A stretch of 64,000 nt of DNA from Hofstenia miamia. Its lineage: Eukaryota > Xenacoelomorpha > Acoela > Hofsteniidae. The notes under the pieces are model-generated. The model had not been told where the DNA came from. It saw only the letters and a program-made list of their open reading frames with translations, and ran no database searches. The position numbers and the translations under genes are program-made. Location of the stretch: positions 665,967 through 729,966 of the forward strand of contig CABFPE010000006.1 in assembly GCA_900660155.1 (NCBI GenBank), written 5' to 3'. Positions 50,046 to 61,092 of the stretch are shown piece after piece; the first letter of the stretch is position 1, and each line of letters starts with the position of its first letter.

Positions 50046-50257
50046 CTAATAATGCTTTGTACCAATTTGATGATCTATTTCTTTTGGCCACCTAATCCAT
50101 TTAAATTGATGCGGAAAGCACTCAATTCTGTGACCAGCAATAACAATATAGAGACAGGCAATTAGCGGGGAACCCATCGCATATCCGAGGAGTGGGGAAC
50201 CAAAGTTACTCCCACTTCCCTCATGCATACTTTCTTGAGATAATCTTTCACTCATTC
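50046..50257 (-). other. Candidate 3'-terminal exon, unrecognised
   Basis: On the minus strand the intron-like sequence ACTAAGCAAACATTGTGTTT TCAG (branch-point-like ACTAAGC about 20 bases before the AG) precedes an open frame. It starts GMSERLSQESMHEGSGS and ends at a stop at 50048-50046. A hydrophobic stretch (SPLLGYAMGSPLIACLYIVI) could be a membrane segment. Base composition is clearly richer in G+C than the flanks. No AATAAA is evident close downstream. I do not recognise the protein. This is the best host-exon candidate in the window, but it has no visible partner exons. Confidence 0.35.
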
Positions 50258-50384
50258 CTGAAAACACAATGTTTGCTTAGTCTTATTATGCTAAGATAAA
50301 TTTTGGACAAAAAATTGTCATATATATATCATTATAAAATATGTAAAATTGTATTTTATGTATAAACGTAACATGCATAAGTGA

Positions 50385-50387
<3 letters not shown>

Positions 50388-50422
<35 letters not shown>
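50388..50422. repeat. (TA)n microsatellite
   Basis: About 17 TA units, 130 bases from the candidate exon. Confidence 0.95.
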
Positions 50423-50428
<6 letters not shown>

Positions 50429-51280
50429 ATTCTGGTCTAGTTTTTTATTCAAACTCTTAGATTCGCAAAATTCAGTCTTTCTAAACTAATTAAGTAAAAG
50501 ATTTTATTATGCAAGAACGCATTGCTTAAATTTTAATGGTCGTTTCTGTTTTAAATATTTTGAAATTGCCGTAAGCTACATTTTAAGTTTTGCTGAAATC
50601 ATTGGAACGTGCTCTAATGTGTACCAAACAGAACTGGACGCATAAATAAATATCACGTTTGAAAACATGTTGCTATATTTCTTTCTGCGCATACCAGTGT
50701 AAACATCGAATACATTCCTTTTCAAAAAAATTGTAATTTGTTAACATCTTGATATCTAAAAATGAAAGATAGCATGTACATGTAGTTAGTAATTTTGAAT
50801 TTCAGATTTTGTAAAAATGACCACTTCGCTCTTACATACAATACGAAAAAATGCTGAAATATGAGTCTAGTAATACAGCAATAGCACCAGCATATGTTTC
50901 ATTTAAGCATTCAAATGGGGGGTGGGGGCATTGAAAAAAATGCTATTTAAACACATTTGTATTTATACAACGCTGTGGCTGCAAACTCAAAATTCAATTG
51001 ATTTACAGCCCCAATATGATCCTTGGATTGTCAATGAAAAAAGGCTTTCATTGGAATACATAACAAAATCCTGCATTTGTTTAAGCCTCCTTCAGCCTTA
51101 CAAGAATACTGTTGCTTAAATATAATATGTTTTGGAATAAGAAATATCCCTTAAATGTCTAAACTTTATATATGTGGTTTGAATGTACCTTCTGCAATCT
51201 TTCCTTGATTGGATCTTTATTAAAAAACTTGCTAAGCAACATATTGATAGTTAATCAAAAATATCTTCAAAGGTTCCTTT
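50423..51280. other. No gene seen
   Basis: AT-rich DNA with a short G-run (GGGGGGTGGGGGC) at about 50918-50930. No supportable ORF. Confidence 0.4.
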
Positions 51281-51611
51281 TATATTGTCATATATGCAAT
51301 GTAATATTTACCTCCGCCAAGGAGGTTATGTTTTTGCTAGCGTTGGTTTGTTTGTTTGTTTGTCTGTTTGTCTTTTAGCAACTTTACTGAAAATGTAATA
51401 AATTGATTGACCTCAAATTTTCACCAGAGGTGCGTCTCCGCTAAATAAGGAATCCATTAAATTTTGGTGCTGATCCGGGGGACACAAGCTGCGTGGCGGA
51501 GGTCTGCGCTCTCCAAGTGCTGTTCTAGTCTACTCTTTTTATATTGTCACATATGCATTTTAATATTCTTTACTTTTTTATGTTGTCACATATTTAATGC
51601 AATGTTCTTTA
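51281..51611. repeat. Three copies of a ~34-bp unit flanking an inserted repeat
   Basis: TATATTGTCATATATGCAAT (51281) precedes the repeat at 51310-51530. TATATTGTCACATATGCATT (51540) and TTATGTTGTCACATATTTAA (about 51578) follow it. All are in the same orientation and each ends in TTTAC or TATTTA. It looks like a small tandem array split by an insertion. Confidence 0.6.
51310..51530 (+). repeat. Dispersed ACCTCCGCCAAGGAGG repeat
   Basis: Begins ACCTCCGCCAAGGAGGTTAT, continues GCTAGCGTTGGTTTGTTTGT, and ends with GTGGCGGAGGTCTGCGCTCT. ACCTCCGCC and GGCGGAGGT form a 9-bp inverted repeat near the ends. From memory, closely similar sequences are scattered in many animal genomes; I could not check. 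It is short (about 220 bp) and non-coding, so it moved with help from another element if it is mobile. Confidence 0.65.
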
Positions 51612-51772
51612 CTCTTTTTTCATTTAACGGAAAGTATGAAAGTATGAGTGCCTTGACCCGAACCCCAAACCAATTTACTGCGAATTTGACGCTAAGCATT
51701 CCTCAACGATAAATCGCACTGAAGTGACAAAGTAGATGTTGGCATAGGAATGAATTAAGATCATTAAGTCGA

Positions 51773-52072
51773 ATGTGTAAAAAAGACGAAAAGAGATATA
51801 GAAAATTAAGAAGTCTTAAGCAATCATTTTTCAAGATTATCAAATCTGGTACAATGTCTTCGAGGAGAAATTTTGAAAATTTAATCAAACAATGGCACAA
51901 AGTCAAAGGTTCTTATATCATCTCAAACTCAAATTATTTAAGAACTTTCAAACACAATTCAATGCAACAATATATGTTTTCTGAAACATCTAAACTGGGC
52001 ATTATTTTTTTACCTAAATCTTTCATATTTCGAATATTTCAAAAATCTATGCATTTAAAATATGGCACATAA
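51773..52072 (+). other. ORF of 99 codons, basic, unrecognised
   Basis: ATG at 51773 to TAA at 52070-52072. The N-terminus is strongly basic (CKKDEKRYRKLRSLKQSFFK). No family motif or splice site is evident. Probably chance or an exon remnant. Confidence 0.12.
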
Positions 52073-52195
52073 AATGTTTGAGGATGTCCTTGCGTTATCA
52101 AAATTACACATTTGCAATACATTATTATCAATTTCTCCAAAATACAACCTTGGAAAGTAGAACTATTGGGTTTTTCTTCTACATTATATATAATA

Positions 52196-52401
52196 TTAAG
52201 ACAATTTCAGTAATAATGAATGAGCGTGCTGAACCCTGATTTCCAGATCCTGTACATTCAATCTATATCTATCAACAGGACAATGCAATTTTGTTTTTGT
52301 CACACAGGTCAGAGCTCGGTCTATTGACCATGGAATTGTTCCATTTAAGATGACCTCATTCCAAGCAAGAGGTTCGCAGATAGTGAAGCAGCAACACAAT
52401 T
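52196..52401 (-). other. Candidate exon, unrecognised
   Basis: On the minus strand AATCTCTTCAG (AG at 52403-52402) precedes an open frame that runs to a stop at about 52196. It includes ICEPLAWNEVILNGTIPWSI and CPVDRYRLNVQDLEIRVQ. It is less AT-rich than the flanks. No donor or partner exon is found. It lies 2 kb upstream of, and on the same strand as, the candidate exon at 50046. Confidence 0.22.
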
Positions 52402-52671
52402 CTGAAGAGATTCATTTATTTTATCAGATATTTGGAAATCAACAATTCCAAAACGTTGATCAAGCCTATATAAAATCTTTCGTCACACTGAGTACTGACA
52501 TATTTTTTGGTATTCATTGTGTTTTATGAATAAACCTAATTATTAATGTTTATCTTGTGTTGTGCAAAGAGATACTCTATTTCATTAATGAAGTAGCTTT
52601 AATATTTTATACAATTTGGCAAAAAGCACAAAAAATATTTATCAGTACAGTTTGATTTGTTCGGGGTTGTA

Positions 52672-52904
52672 CAGGGTGTCCATAAAGTCTGGACACAACA
52701 AAATTTCATAATTTCGCCACTATCTAAATAAGGGAACTTCTTTCCGGATAAAGTACATTAAATTTTTAAATTAAGCCTCCAAAGCCACTGAGAATTATAT
52801 TTTAAATTTTTCTTGAAACATGGATGCAAACAATATGAATAATTTTAAAGCCTGCATTGAAAAATAGTTAACTTTCCTGTGTTCAGACTTTACGGACAAC
52901 CTGC
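52672..52904. mobile_element. Tc1/mariner-type miniature element
   Basis: The left end CAGGGTGTCCATAAAGTCTG (52672) pairs with a right end whose reverse complement is CAGGTTGTCCGTAAAGTCTG. Over 25 positions 22 match. A TA precedes the left end; the right flank is CA, a likely mutated TA. The 233-bp interior is non-coding. The end sequence is typical of IS630/Tc1/mariner miniature elements. Confidence 0.75.
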
Positions 52905-53065
52905 ATTTACTGAACAGATTGTAAAATGTCTTGAACAAAGATTTAAGAATTAACTGCCTAGATATATGGGATTGGAACACACACACAGCTTATTGGTCTC
53001 CACTGGTTAATACTTGAAAATGTATCAACAGCCAATGAGCAAAATACTTAAGCAGCTCGATCTAA

Positions 53066-53272
53066 ATGAATGATATTAATTGCAATATGATTACTCGTCC
53101 TTGTGAATATGCTATATTTAGTGCTATTTACAAAAGTAAGAAACACAGTAGAGCAGCGTTTGCTGTTGCCACACAAAGCAATTCAAAATGTTGCAAGGCG
53201 AACACAAAAATACTCTTTAGTATTCAAAATCTTCACAATCATTTAAAGAAACAGTTGTTCATTCAATCGTAA
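53066..53272 (+). pseudogene. BED-type zinc-finger fragment, probably hAT transposase
   Basis: This 68-codon ORF ends FAVATQSNSKCCKANTKILF then SIQNLHNHLKKQ. It resembles the BED finger at the N-terminus of hAT transposases (C--C ... F---NLH-HL+--H). The final histidine position and the rest of the transposase are not visible. The element is a remnant; several non-autonomous hAT-type elements in the window would have needed such an enzyme. Confidence 0.35.
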
Positions 53273-53989
53273 TATGATACACATTTGCAATTTGTATTAA
53301 TCCAGGGCATCTGATAATTGTTAGATAGAAGTGCCTATATAAATAAATATATATATATATAAATTGTAATTATTGTTATTCATATTATTTCAACTTTTGA
53401 AGGTATAATATACTAAAAATTATATCCAAGATTACAATTCACTGTTAATGGTGGAAGTGTGATTTTATCAAGTGACCGCTTTTAATGTCTGACCTGAAAA
53501 ATTTTTAAGACTGATAAAATCTGATAAAGAGATAGAGGTCCTCTTCTCTAACCTTTAGTCGTATTAGGCCCGTCATTCGTTGTGATTACATTGTGCTGAA
53601 CTTATTCTTTTCCTTATTATTTTATTACTGTGGAATTCATTCAATAATTTTTTTCAATCAAATTACATAATGTGTCCAAAACAATGAAACAGCGCATTCT
53701 TCTGTCACGGAATATAATGATGTCAAACGTGTGCTACGTGCATTAAGCTCGAGGCGATTAAGAATATTAATTAGGAAAGACAAATGCTATAGGTAAGCGT
53801 CACATTTGATATCTTATCACAAACTCTTAATGAATGCGTTAATTAATTGATATCTCTTAAATTTCAGCTCTATTTGGTAAAATATTTTGTGGTTTTCCAT
53901 GTAAAAAGCATTCTAGTTATTGTACATTATAATATTTTATAATAAATCTTTAAAGTTTTCTTAGCCTCAAAAGCCGTCATGATTTGTAG

Positions 53990-54060
53990 ATATATATATA
54001 TAATATTTATATATATATATGTATATATATATTTATATGTATATATATGTATATATATAC
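53990..54060. repeat. TA-rich low-complexity tract
   Basis: TA run with TTTA and TGTA interruptions. Confidence 0.9.
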
Positions 54061-54730
54061 TGTATGTACATGTATATTGGTCATTTGTAGCAGACACAAT
54101 CATTTTAACTTATAAATTACAATGAAAACTAATCTGGGCTGTTACCAATTATTTTGTTGCATTTATACTATTCAATTGAAATAATTTTACCAATGCACTT
54201 TTAAATATGAAAATATGGACGAAACTAAAACTTTTCAGCATATGTAAGCATATTGAATGTGTGTAATCCAATCTATCTTGCATTAATCAATGCTCAAGCT
54301 CTTATGTCTCTTTTTACAACGAAAATAATTTCTTTAAAATTGTCTAATCAATATCGCTGAGTACACTGCAAATGCTTGTCAACATTGATATTGTGTGTAT
54401 CTACTACATTTCAATTATATGCTGCGTTTTGTATTACAGATTTACCTTGTTGGTTAAATATGGTCTAAATTTGCAGAGATGTTTAGATATTTGGGATTTG
54501 CTTTGACTCTTTTGTACTATTTGTGTGTATGTGTGTAGTGACTGTTCTTGTAATAAACGCTTCATTCATATTTTTGCATGAAACTCTTCATGCATACATA
54601 GAATATTTAAAAAAAATGTACAATGTGTTACAAAAGCCCAATATGTATGTTAGCAATGACAAATAACTAATATAAAACAAGGTTTCAAAATACCTATTTT
54701 CTTTATTTAGGAAATTCTTTATAAACATCA

Positions 54731-54732
<2 letters not shown>

Positions 54733-54764
<32 letters not shown>
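54733..54764. repeat. (TA)n microsatellite
   Basis: About 16 TA units directly before the transposon at 54824. Confidence 0.95.
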
Positions 54765-54767
<3 letters not shown>

Positions 54768-54823
54768 GCAATCTGTTTAAAATTCGTCATTTATATGTGT
54801 CGCTCCGTCAATTTTATATTTAT

Positions 54824-55758
54824 ATGGGGCGCTCTGTCCCAATAGAGCACTTTGTCTATATACAAACATTTATATGGGGTGCCCGGACTTTTTTGCAATT
54901 TTCATGTGGGAAATTTTTTTTTATAAAAGTTTATCAATATAGACCAATTTATATCAAATGGATGGTGATTTTTTTTAATAAGCCTGACATGATCCTGAAT
55001 GTGTTTTTCTTTCAGAAATTTCGAGCCACTTTTCTCCTATTACAATTAACTATACATCTTTTTTAAGCAATGTGCGTAATCGTATCTTCAATTTTGAATG
55101 GGCCAGTTTCAGAACAAATTCAAAAATTTGCATTTTCTGGCCAAGTAGTCCGTGTTTGGAAGGCCATAACTTCGTCAGTATTGATTCGATTTCCAAATTT
55201 TTTTACACCATTCGATGCGTAATTGATAGAAATATGTGGATCAATTACTGTTTTTGCACTACCTAAAAAGTTGGGGTTTCTTAACTGAAATATAAAAATT
55301 TCGATAAAATGGTGGTCCATAGCTCAAGAACACTCTTAAATAACTTTTCCGGAAAGGCTTTGTTCAATTTTACGCCAAGGTTGATTAAGAGGTCTGCTGC
55401 TAAAATCTAAATGCTATTGTAAAGAGTTCTTGCTATAGTTGAGTAAATGTATATACACGAATTGCCCTCCTCATTTAGAGGTTTTACTGATAATTTCCTG
55501 GTCACCATATAGAAGGCCCTGGCCTGAAAAATATTCATTCCTACAAATTGGCAACAGAAATATCCGAGAACGACCCATAATCCTCAAACAATTGTTGAAA
55601 TTTAACTTGAAAACACAAAAAATTATGAAAGATACAGCTCCTGGTATAAATGGTTTTACGAATTTCAATAAAATATCCACAGTAATCATATGCAAGAAAA
55701 AAATTGATTAAATTTACCAAGCAGCAAATTCGGGCACACGGTCGGACATAGCGCCCAT
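54824..55758. mobile_element. Non-autonomous DNA transposon with imperfect TIRs
   Basis: The left end ATGGGGCGCTCTGTCCC pairs with a right end whose reverse complement is ATGGGCGCTATGTCC. Further in, GTGCCCGGACTTTTTTGC (left, 54880) matches GTGCCCGAATTTGC (right, reverse complement). The left side carries extra TATATGGGGC/TATATGTGTC units that look like a local duplication (54794, 54821, 54871). The interior includes the GGCCATAACTTCGTCAGTAT type of sequence often seen in non-autonomous elements. ORFs at 55072-55320 and 55439-55711 have no transposase motif. The superfamily is unassigned. Confidence 0.45.
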
Positions 55759-56222
55759 TTTTAAGGGCGTTTTATTTTACTATATGTATATGTATATATA
55801 TAGTATTGGAAAAACTTCTTGTGACTATACAATATTTTTTTGAAAGTGATTAATAAAATTTGAAAATTCTAAACATTAAATTACGCTTTGTTTTTTGTGT
55901 GCAAACGTTTTTATTTGTGCTATCCTTATTAAGTTCCAATTTACATCATTAATTCATTTATTTCAAATATTAAATAATGTGTGCAATCAATATGCAGTTT
56001 TTTAAAAAATTTTTTGCTTCAAAATCATACCCCCACTACTGTATATGTACTAATTTGATGTAATCAATTGAAACAGTTTTAAAACATTGAAGAATTTTAT
56101 AAAGCCTCTTTCATGAGTTCAACAGACGTAGTGTACAAAATTGGTCGTTGCAAAAACTAATAATGACATTTGTTATAGCTTATGTCTAAGTGTATATCTA
56201 AGTTTATGTATAGAAAAACATG

Positions 56223-56225
<3 letters not shown>

Positions 56226-56255
<30 letters not shown>
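56226..56255. repeat. (TA)n microsatellite
   Basis: About 14 TA units. Confidence 0.9.
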
Positions 56256-56257
<2 letters not shown>

Positions 56258-56325
56258 CGTCAAGAACCTTTTTGTGAAGCATTACTTAATTAGTTTAAAT
56301 TCATAAAATATTTAATTTTAAATGC

Positions 56326-56336
56326 ATATATATAAG

Positions 56337-56397
<61 letters not shown>
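56326..56397. repeat. (TA)n microsatellite, long
   Basis: TA run of about 70 bases with AAGTA and TGTA interruptions. Confidence 0.95.
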
Positions 56398-56400
<3 letters not shown>

Positions 56401-56914
56401 TATAATTGTTCGTAATTAGCATATGCAAATGTCATTATAACAACTCAGAAGTGAATTAAAGTTGGTTATTGATGACATATATTATACAATTTGAGATGGA
56501 AATTTGAAGCTCCCAATTATAGTATTTGACATGCAGCTGTTACATCTTGAAGTTACGGCAGACTGCTGTTGAAATATATTCTGCAATTCATAATAATTTC
56601 TAATTCGATATGGATGTGAATTTATAATAAATTAAATTAAACTTTCAAGTGATTAATGAGAATGTCAATTAGATATTCACTTATGTGAAATTCAAATGAG
56701 GATATCTCAATATGTGCATATTCCATAACGAGGCAGTAATTTCAATAAAGACTCCACAAGCCTAAAGACCATTACTGCTATGCGATTTTATCGAACTGAA
56801 TATACTTTGTACGAAAATGGTGAATCTGGGTCTGTCCATGTTAATTCTTAAAATTCCTAAAAGAACTCTCTCAAGATTCTGTCCAGACCGGCCATATCGG
56901 AATATGTAACAACA

Positions 56915-57299
56915 ACATCAGGTGTCCAACAAGAAGAATAATTGTCCTCTCTCCCTTTTTCAAATATTTCCATCAGCTATTGTTGAAGGATGTGGAGATA
57001 TAAGCATGCTAATGTACGCGGATGATGTAGCCATTTTTGGACGAAATATACAACAGTTTCAGTATGCTTTACAACGTCATTATGAATACCGCGAAGGTAA
57101 CCAAATGACCGTTAACATCTCCAAAACGAAATATATGAAATTACGTCTCGGTGATCATCTTTCCAAAAACGATAACTTCTTTTATAATGGTCACTCACTC
57201 GATTGCCTGAAGCAGTTTAGATACCTGGGTATAACGTTACAACCGACTCTGAACTTGTTTTTAGATCCTCTTTCAACAGTGCATTACAGTGATTTCTAA
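56915..57299 (+). pseudogene. LINE reverse-transcriptase fragment
   Basis: The frame from 56922 contains GCGDISMLMYADDVAIFGRN, the RT active-site YADD box. It continues with MTVNISKTKYMKLR (the N--KT----F box) and CLKQFRYLGITLQP (the YLG box), in the order and spacing of non-LTR reverse transcriptases. The catalytic aspartates are intact. Just upstream, TTSGVQQE resembles the preceding (S)-GVRQG box but the frame is disturbed there. The stop is at 57297-57299, and no endonuclease or thumb is seen. It is a short dead fragment from a different lineage than the LINE at 59.7 kb, as the box sequences differ (YADD versus YTDD). (CTT)n and (ATT)n runs follow at 57389-57427. Confidence 0.75.
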
Positions 57300-57388
57300 G
57301 CCATCCACTTTTGCGATCACATCACAGTTGCTTTAACTTCAGCTTTACCATCTAAGCTACTTGCCCACAATATTTGTATTCTTTATCT

Positions 57389-57427
57389 TTTTCTTCTTCT
57401 TCTTACTATTATTATTATTATTATTAA
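57389..57427. repeat. (CTT)n and (ATT)n microsatellites
   Basis: About five CTT units followed by about seven ATT units, 90 bases after the LINE RT fragment. Confidence 0.85.
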
Positions 57428-58150
57428 TACGTTTTTTAATGTATTCTTTACTGCAAATTATTAGGCAGTAAAACATTGGCATTTTTCAGAATAAATATTT
57501 GAATAGGTTTTGTTACAGAAATAATTCTTTAAAAAATAAAAGTTTGCTTAAATGTAGTTTTTGTGTTATTTACCAATAGTTAAGTGTTTTGTATGCTAAA
57601 AAAAAGTATTTTTAAAATCTAAAAATGGGTTGTTGTCTATCAATCACATGAAAAAACAATCTTGCCTGTGCGGATTTTGTGTCATTTTCCTACCTACCTC
57701 AAAATTAATGTTGAATTTGAAATTTTTGGCAAAATCTTAAGCAATGCTGCTGCACACACTTTGCTGTTGAATTTGTTTTGAAAAACATACATATATACAA
57801 AGCTCAGAATTCTATTAAAATTAATTATTTTTCTTAATAAGATGACACTATAATATTCGTCAGTTTGATTATAAGTAAGGCGAAAAGTTAATGGAAACGT
57901 CGATAGAACAATTAAATAAGCCTAACAGAAAGCATAACTGGCGCCAAATTCTTAATTTGAAGACTTGATTCTTTTACCAGCATCGAAAATTGATGAAATG
58001 CTTAATTAGAGATGGCTGTCAATTTAAACCCAATGTTCCGAGTTCAAGTTTTGGAATTAATTCTCCTCCAAATTATTCTCAAATGACTAATGTTTTCTTA
58101 ACTAAGTTAATTGTTTTGTAATGAAACAGGAACTGTCATATTTTCATAAA

Positions 58151-58188
<38 letters not shown>

Positions 58189-59600
58189 TCATAATTTACA
58201 TAGCATTTACAGGGGCATTGAGTGAAAGCTAAATTCCTGATTAAAAACAACATGAAATTGAGTCTCGCGCTAAAAAAAAAGTTTATAGAAATAGATTTAT
58301 TTTTATAAAAAATTAATACCAAACTTTTCCAACCAAGTACAAACTACAACTAATGGCTTTGTCTTAACTTTCATAAATGTCTATGATCCTCTTGAATTCA
58401 ATTGCATATTTTCTATGAAACATGTATATAAAGTAAACTTATTAAATGATCTTAAGAATAAAAATTGGGAAATATTTAAAATCAATCAAATTAAAAACAA
58501 TATATTTTGTATATATTGTGAAAAATATTACCCAACATTTTTTACAAATTTTTACCTTTTTGATACATTTTGAAGCTTACAAGATTTTCTTGTATTCTTA
58601 AGCAGCTTATAAATTTGAATAAGTTCTAAGAAGTTTCATACAATTCTTAGTTTTAATAAGTGTTGATATAACAACAATATTTCAAAAAAATCTTTCACAT
58701 ATTAGAATCAAAATGAAATGCAATTTTACTGTATTTTGAAAATTGTGTGTATATTAGAAGTGTTTGACATTCGTATTAATGTTTTCGAACAATTATTATG
58801 TTCGAAATTCTATTTTATGCAAAAAAGTTTATATTTTTATGCAGTCTATTACAAAACCAAATGAGACAACTGAAAGTTGAAAAATCTTGCAAAAGTATCT
58901 CTAAAGCAACCGAAAGTGATAAGCTACTCTTTATCATGGATATTACACATTATTTGGTCTTATTTAACTTAATATTTAAGTGCACCAACGGCTCTTTTAA
59001 ATACTATCAGAAATTCTACTTTCTTAACAAAATTTTACAAAAGGAAATAAATTTCTCAAATTTAAGAACTACATGCCTCTGACATCTTTGTTAACAGAGC
59101 AATTGAATTTAATAAGTAAGTCTAACTGAAACAAATAGCTATACTTTAAATAATTGGAAAGTAATTGACCACCTTTCATAAATACCAGGTTTGTCATGTG
59201 ATTTGACCTATTCTAGTTTTGGTGAGTACAGCTGTAAAAATTGGTAAAAGACTTAGTACAGATGGACCTTTTAATATTAAGTTATTATTTTAAATAAAAT
59301 ATTTTTGTAATTTCATTAAAAAATTTCATTCTTAGTCAAATCACTAACTTTTCATCCAACTCTATTGTAAATAAAAATCCGGTTCTAATTTTAGACCGAA
59401 AAATACATATATATATATATATATACATGTATATATACAGTGCTTTCATCGTGATCGGTTGTATTTTCAATTGCTCCAACAATATTTTGAATTGCTTGCA
59501 AACATTTTTCATTAGAGAATTTTATAACTTTGGATTATAGCAACTTCTTTTTAAATAATTTTGGTGAACCATATCCTCTCCAGCTGCCAGAAGAAGAATA
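57428..59600. other. No gene seen
   Basis: AT-rich DNA with (TA)n at 58153-58185 and 59406-59438. The ORF at 58798-59082 (94 codons) has no motif I recognise. Confidence 0.4.
58153..58185. repeat. (TA)n microsatellite
   Basis: About 16 TA units. Confidence 0.95.
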
Positions 59601-59681
59601 TTTCTGTTTCTGTTTTAACACTTGAACCGGTTCGAAAATATTTTTGCTTCAAATACAGTGAATTTCAATGATTTAATATAA

Positions 59682-60326
59682 TTGAATAAAGTTGATGCTG
59701 AAAAGGCTGTAAAATCATGCAACAAGTCTGATCTTGTTGCATTGATCCTGAAGGCTCTTGAAGACGCTCGTACAAGACCTACTTTTGATGCGTCCATAGA
59801 AGAAGTTTCCAGTAAATTGGATAAAATTGCTAAATCTGTGCCTACAGTGACGCCTCCCCCAATACAATGCCTCCAGCCAACTATGATCCAAACTCCTTTC
59901 GAACATCGATTAGAATTCGAGGAATTTAAGAATTCCTCAACGATACGCCCTTGAAAAAAAAGATTGGAGCATTATCATGCCTGCGTAAAGGACATTCTCA
60001 AACATGTCGGTGCCCCAGACACTCCATTAGGCAATATTTATCGGCGAGGGTGCTTCTCAGAGAACTGCCACCGAACTATTATAGTTCAGTTAAGTTCTGA
60101 ATGGGACTGTACAAAAATAATTAGTGTTTCTTCACGTCTGAAATCTTATCACACTCCTGTCTTCCTATTTCGCGATTTATCTCCTTCTGATCTAGAACTT
60201 CAGTCCAACATGCTCCGTGTTCGTCGTGGGTTTCTCAAAACTGGAGCTAATCCTTCCCATTTAAAAATTCGATCCGAATGTATTTTTCTCCATTTCTCTC
60301 TGCCATCGTTAATCCACCTACACTAA
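59682..60326 (+). pseudogene. LINE ORF1-like protein, one in-frame stop
   Basis: In the same frame, 59682-59954 and 59964-60326 are separated only by a TGA at 59952-59954. The N-terminal part (KVDAEKAVKSCNKSDLVALI...) is charged and helical. A central PTVTPPPIQ linker follows. The C-terminal part contains VFLFRDLSPSDLELQSNMLR then RRGFLKTGA, the LSP...LR+RR---L pattern of CR1/L2-type ORF1 proteins. The same region occurs in the fragment at 42.1 kb. The protein would bind the element's RNA. Sequence after about residue 190 (from about 60262) no longer fits ORF1, so the frame runs past a deletion junction. Confidence 0.6.
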
Positions 60327-60951
60327 TTTGTGTTAGTGAAACCTGGCTGGATGATTTTATTCCTGACTCTTCTATTTTTCTCTCTTCTTCTTTTACTTGC
60401 ACGAACAGATATATCTATCAACTGCCATATAGGTACGTAAATTGCTGTCAATTCCTTGAGTAATTTTGACTTTATTACATCTCACATTTCCTTTAACTTT
60501 TGTTCAACCTTTACATTTTATTCTTCTTCTTTTAGCTTCTTAGTAATCTGTCTATATAATCCCTCCTCAACTAATCAGTTTCCGCAACAAACTTTCTTCT
60601 TTATTCTCAATGATTTCAAAAATTTTAAATAACTATAAGAATTTTAACTCTTCGAATGGCTTTCTCGACCCTAATATTTTTATTACTGGTGATTCCAACT
60701 TACCCCATGCTGACTGGTCTGCTTCTTTCTCAACAGATCAACATGAACTTGAGCTTATGAACTATTTTTACGATAATAATCTCTCTCAATTTGATTTCTT
60801 TCCAACTCATTCATCTGGCAATGTGCTTGACTTATTTTTTTCTAATGAATCTAACCTTTCCAAAAATATACTGAACTCCGCGGTCTTCTTTTCTGATCAT
60901 TTCTTTTTTACTGCCACTACACATTTTAATTCAACTTTTCATAGGCCTTAA
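60278..60951 (+). pseudogene. LINE APE-type endonuclease, partial
   Basis: Nicks target DNA to prime reverse transcription. The first visible block is PPTLICVSETWLDDFIPDSS (60310-60370), the S-ETWL-D box. After a frame change the next blocks are NIFITGDSNLPHADW (60679-60723; GDFNLPH-DW in relatives), SSGNVLDLFFSN and FFSDHF (histidine of the SDH box). The N-terminal N-RSL box is absent, so the domain is incomplete. A TAA at 60949-60951 interrupts the frame, which continues in the linker (61093-61506). The segment is inactive. Confidence 0.75.
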
Positions 60952-61092
60952 AATTCAACTTATTCCTATTCTAACGCCAATTATACTTCATTAAATACAT
61001 ATCTTCGACGTTCACTTATAATTGATCCTTTAGAAACTCACCAACCTGATGACTTTATCTCTAATCTTCATTGTGAAATTTCACATGCCCGG

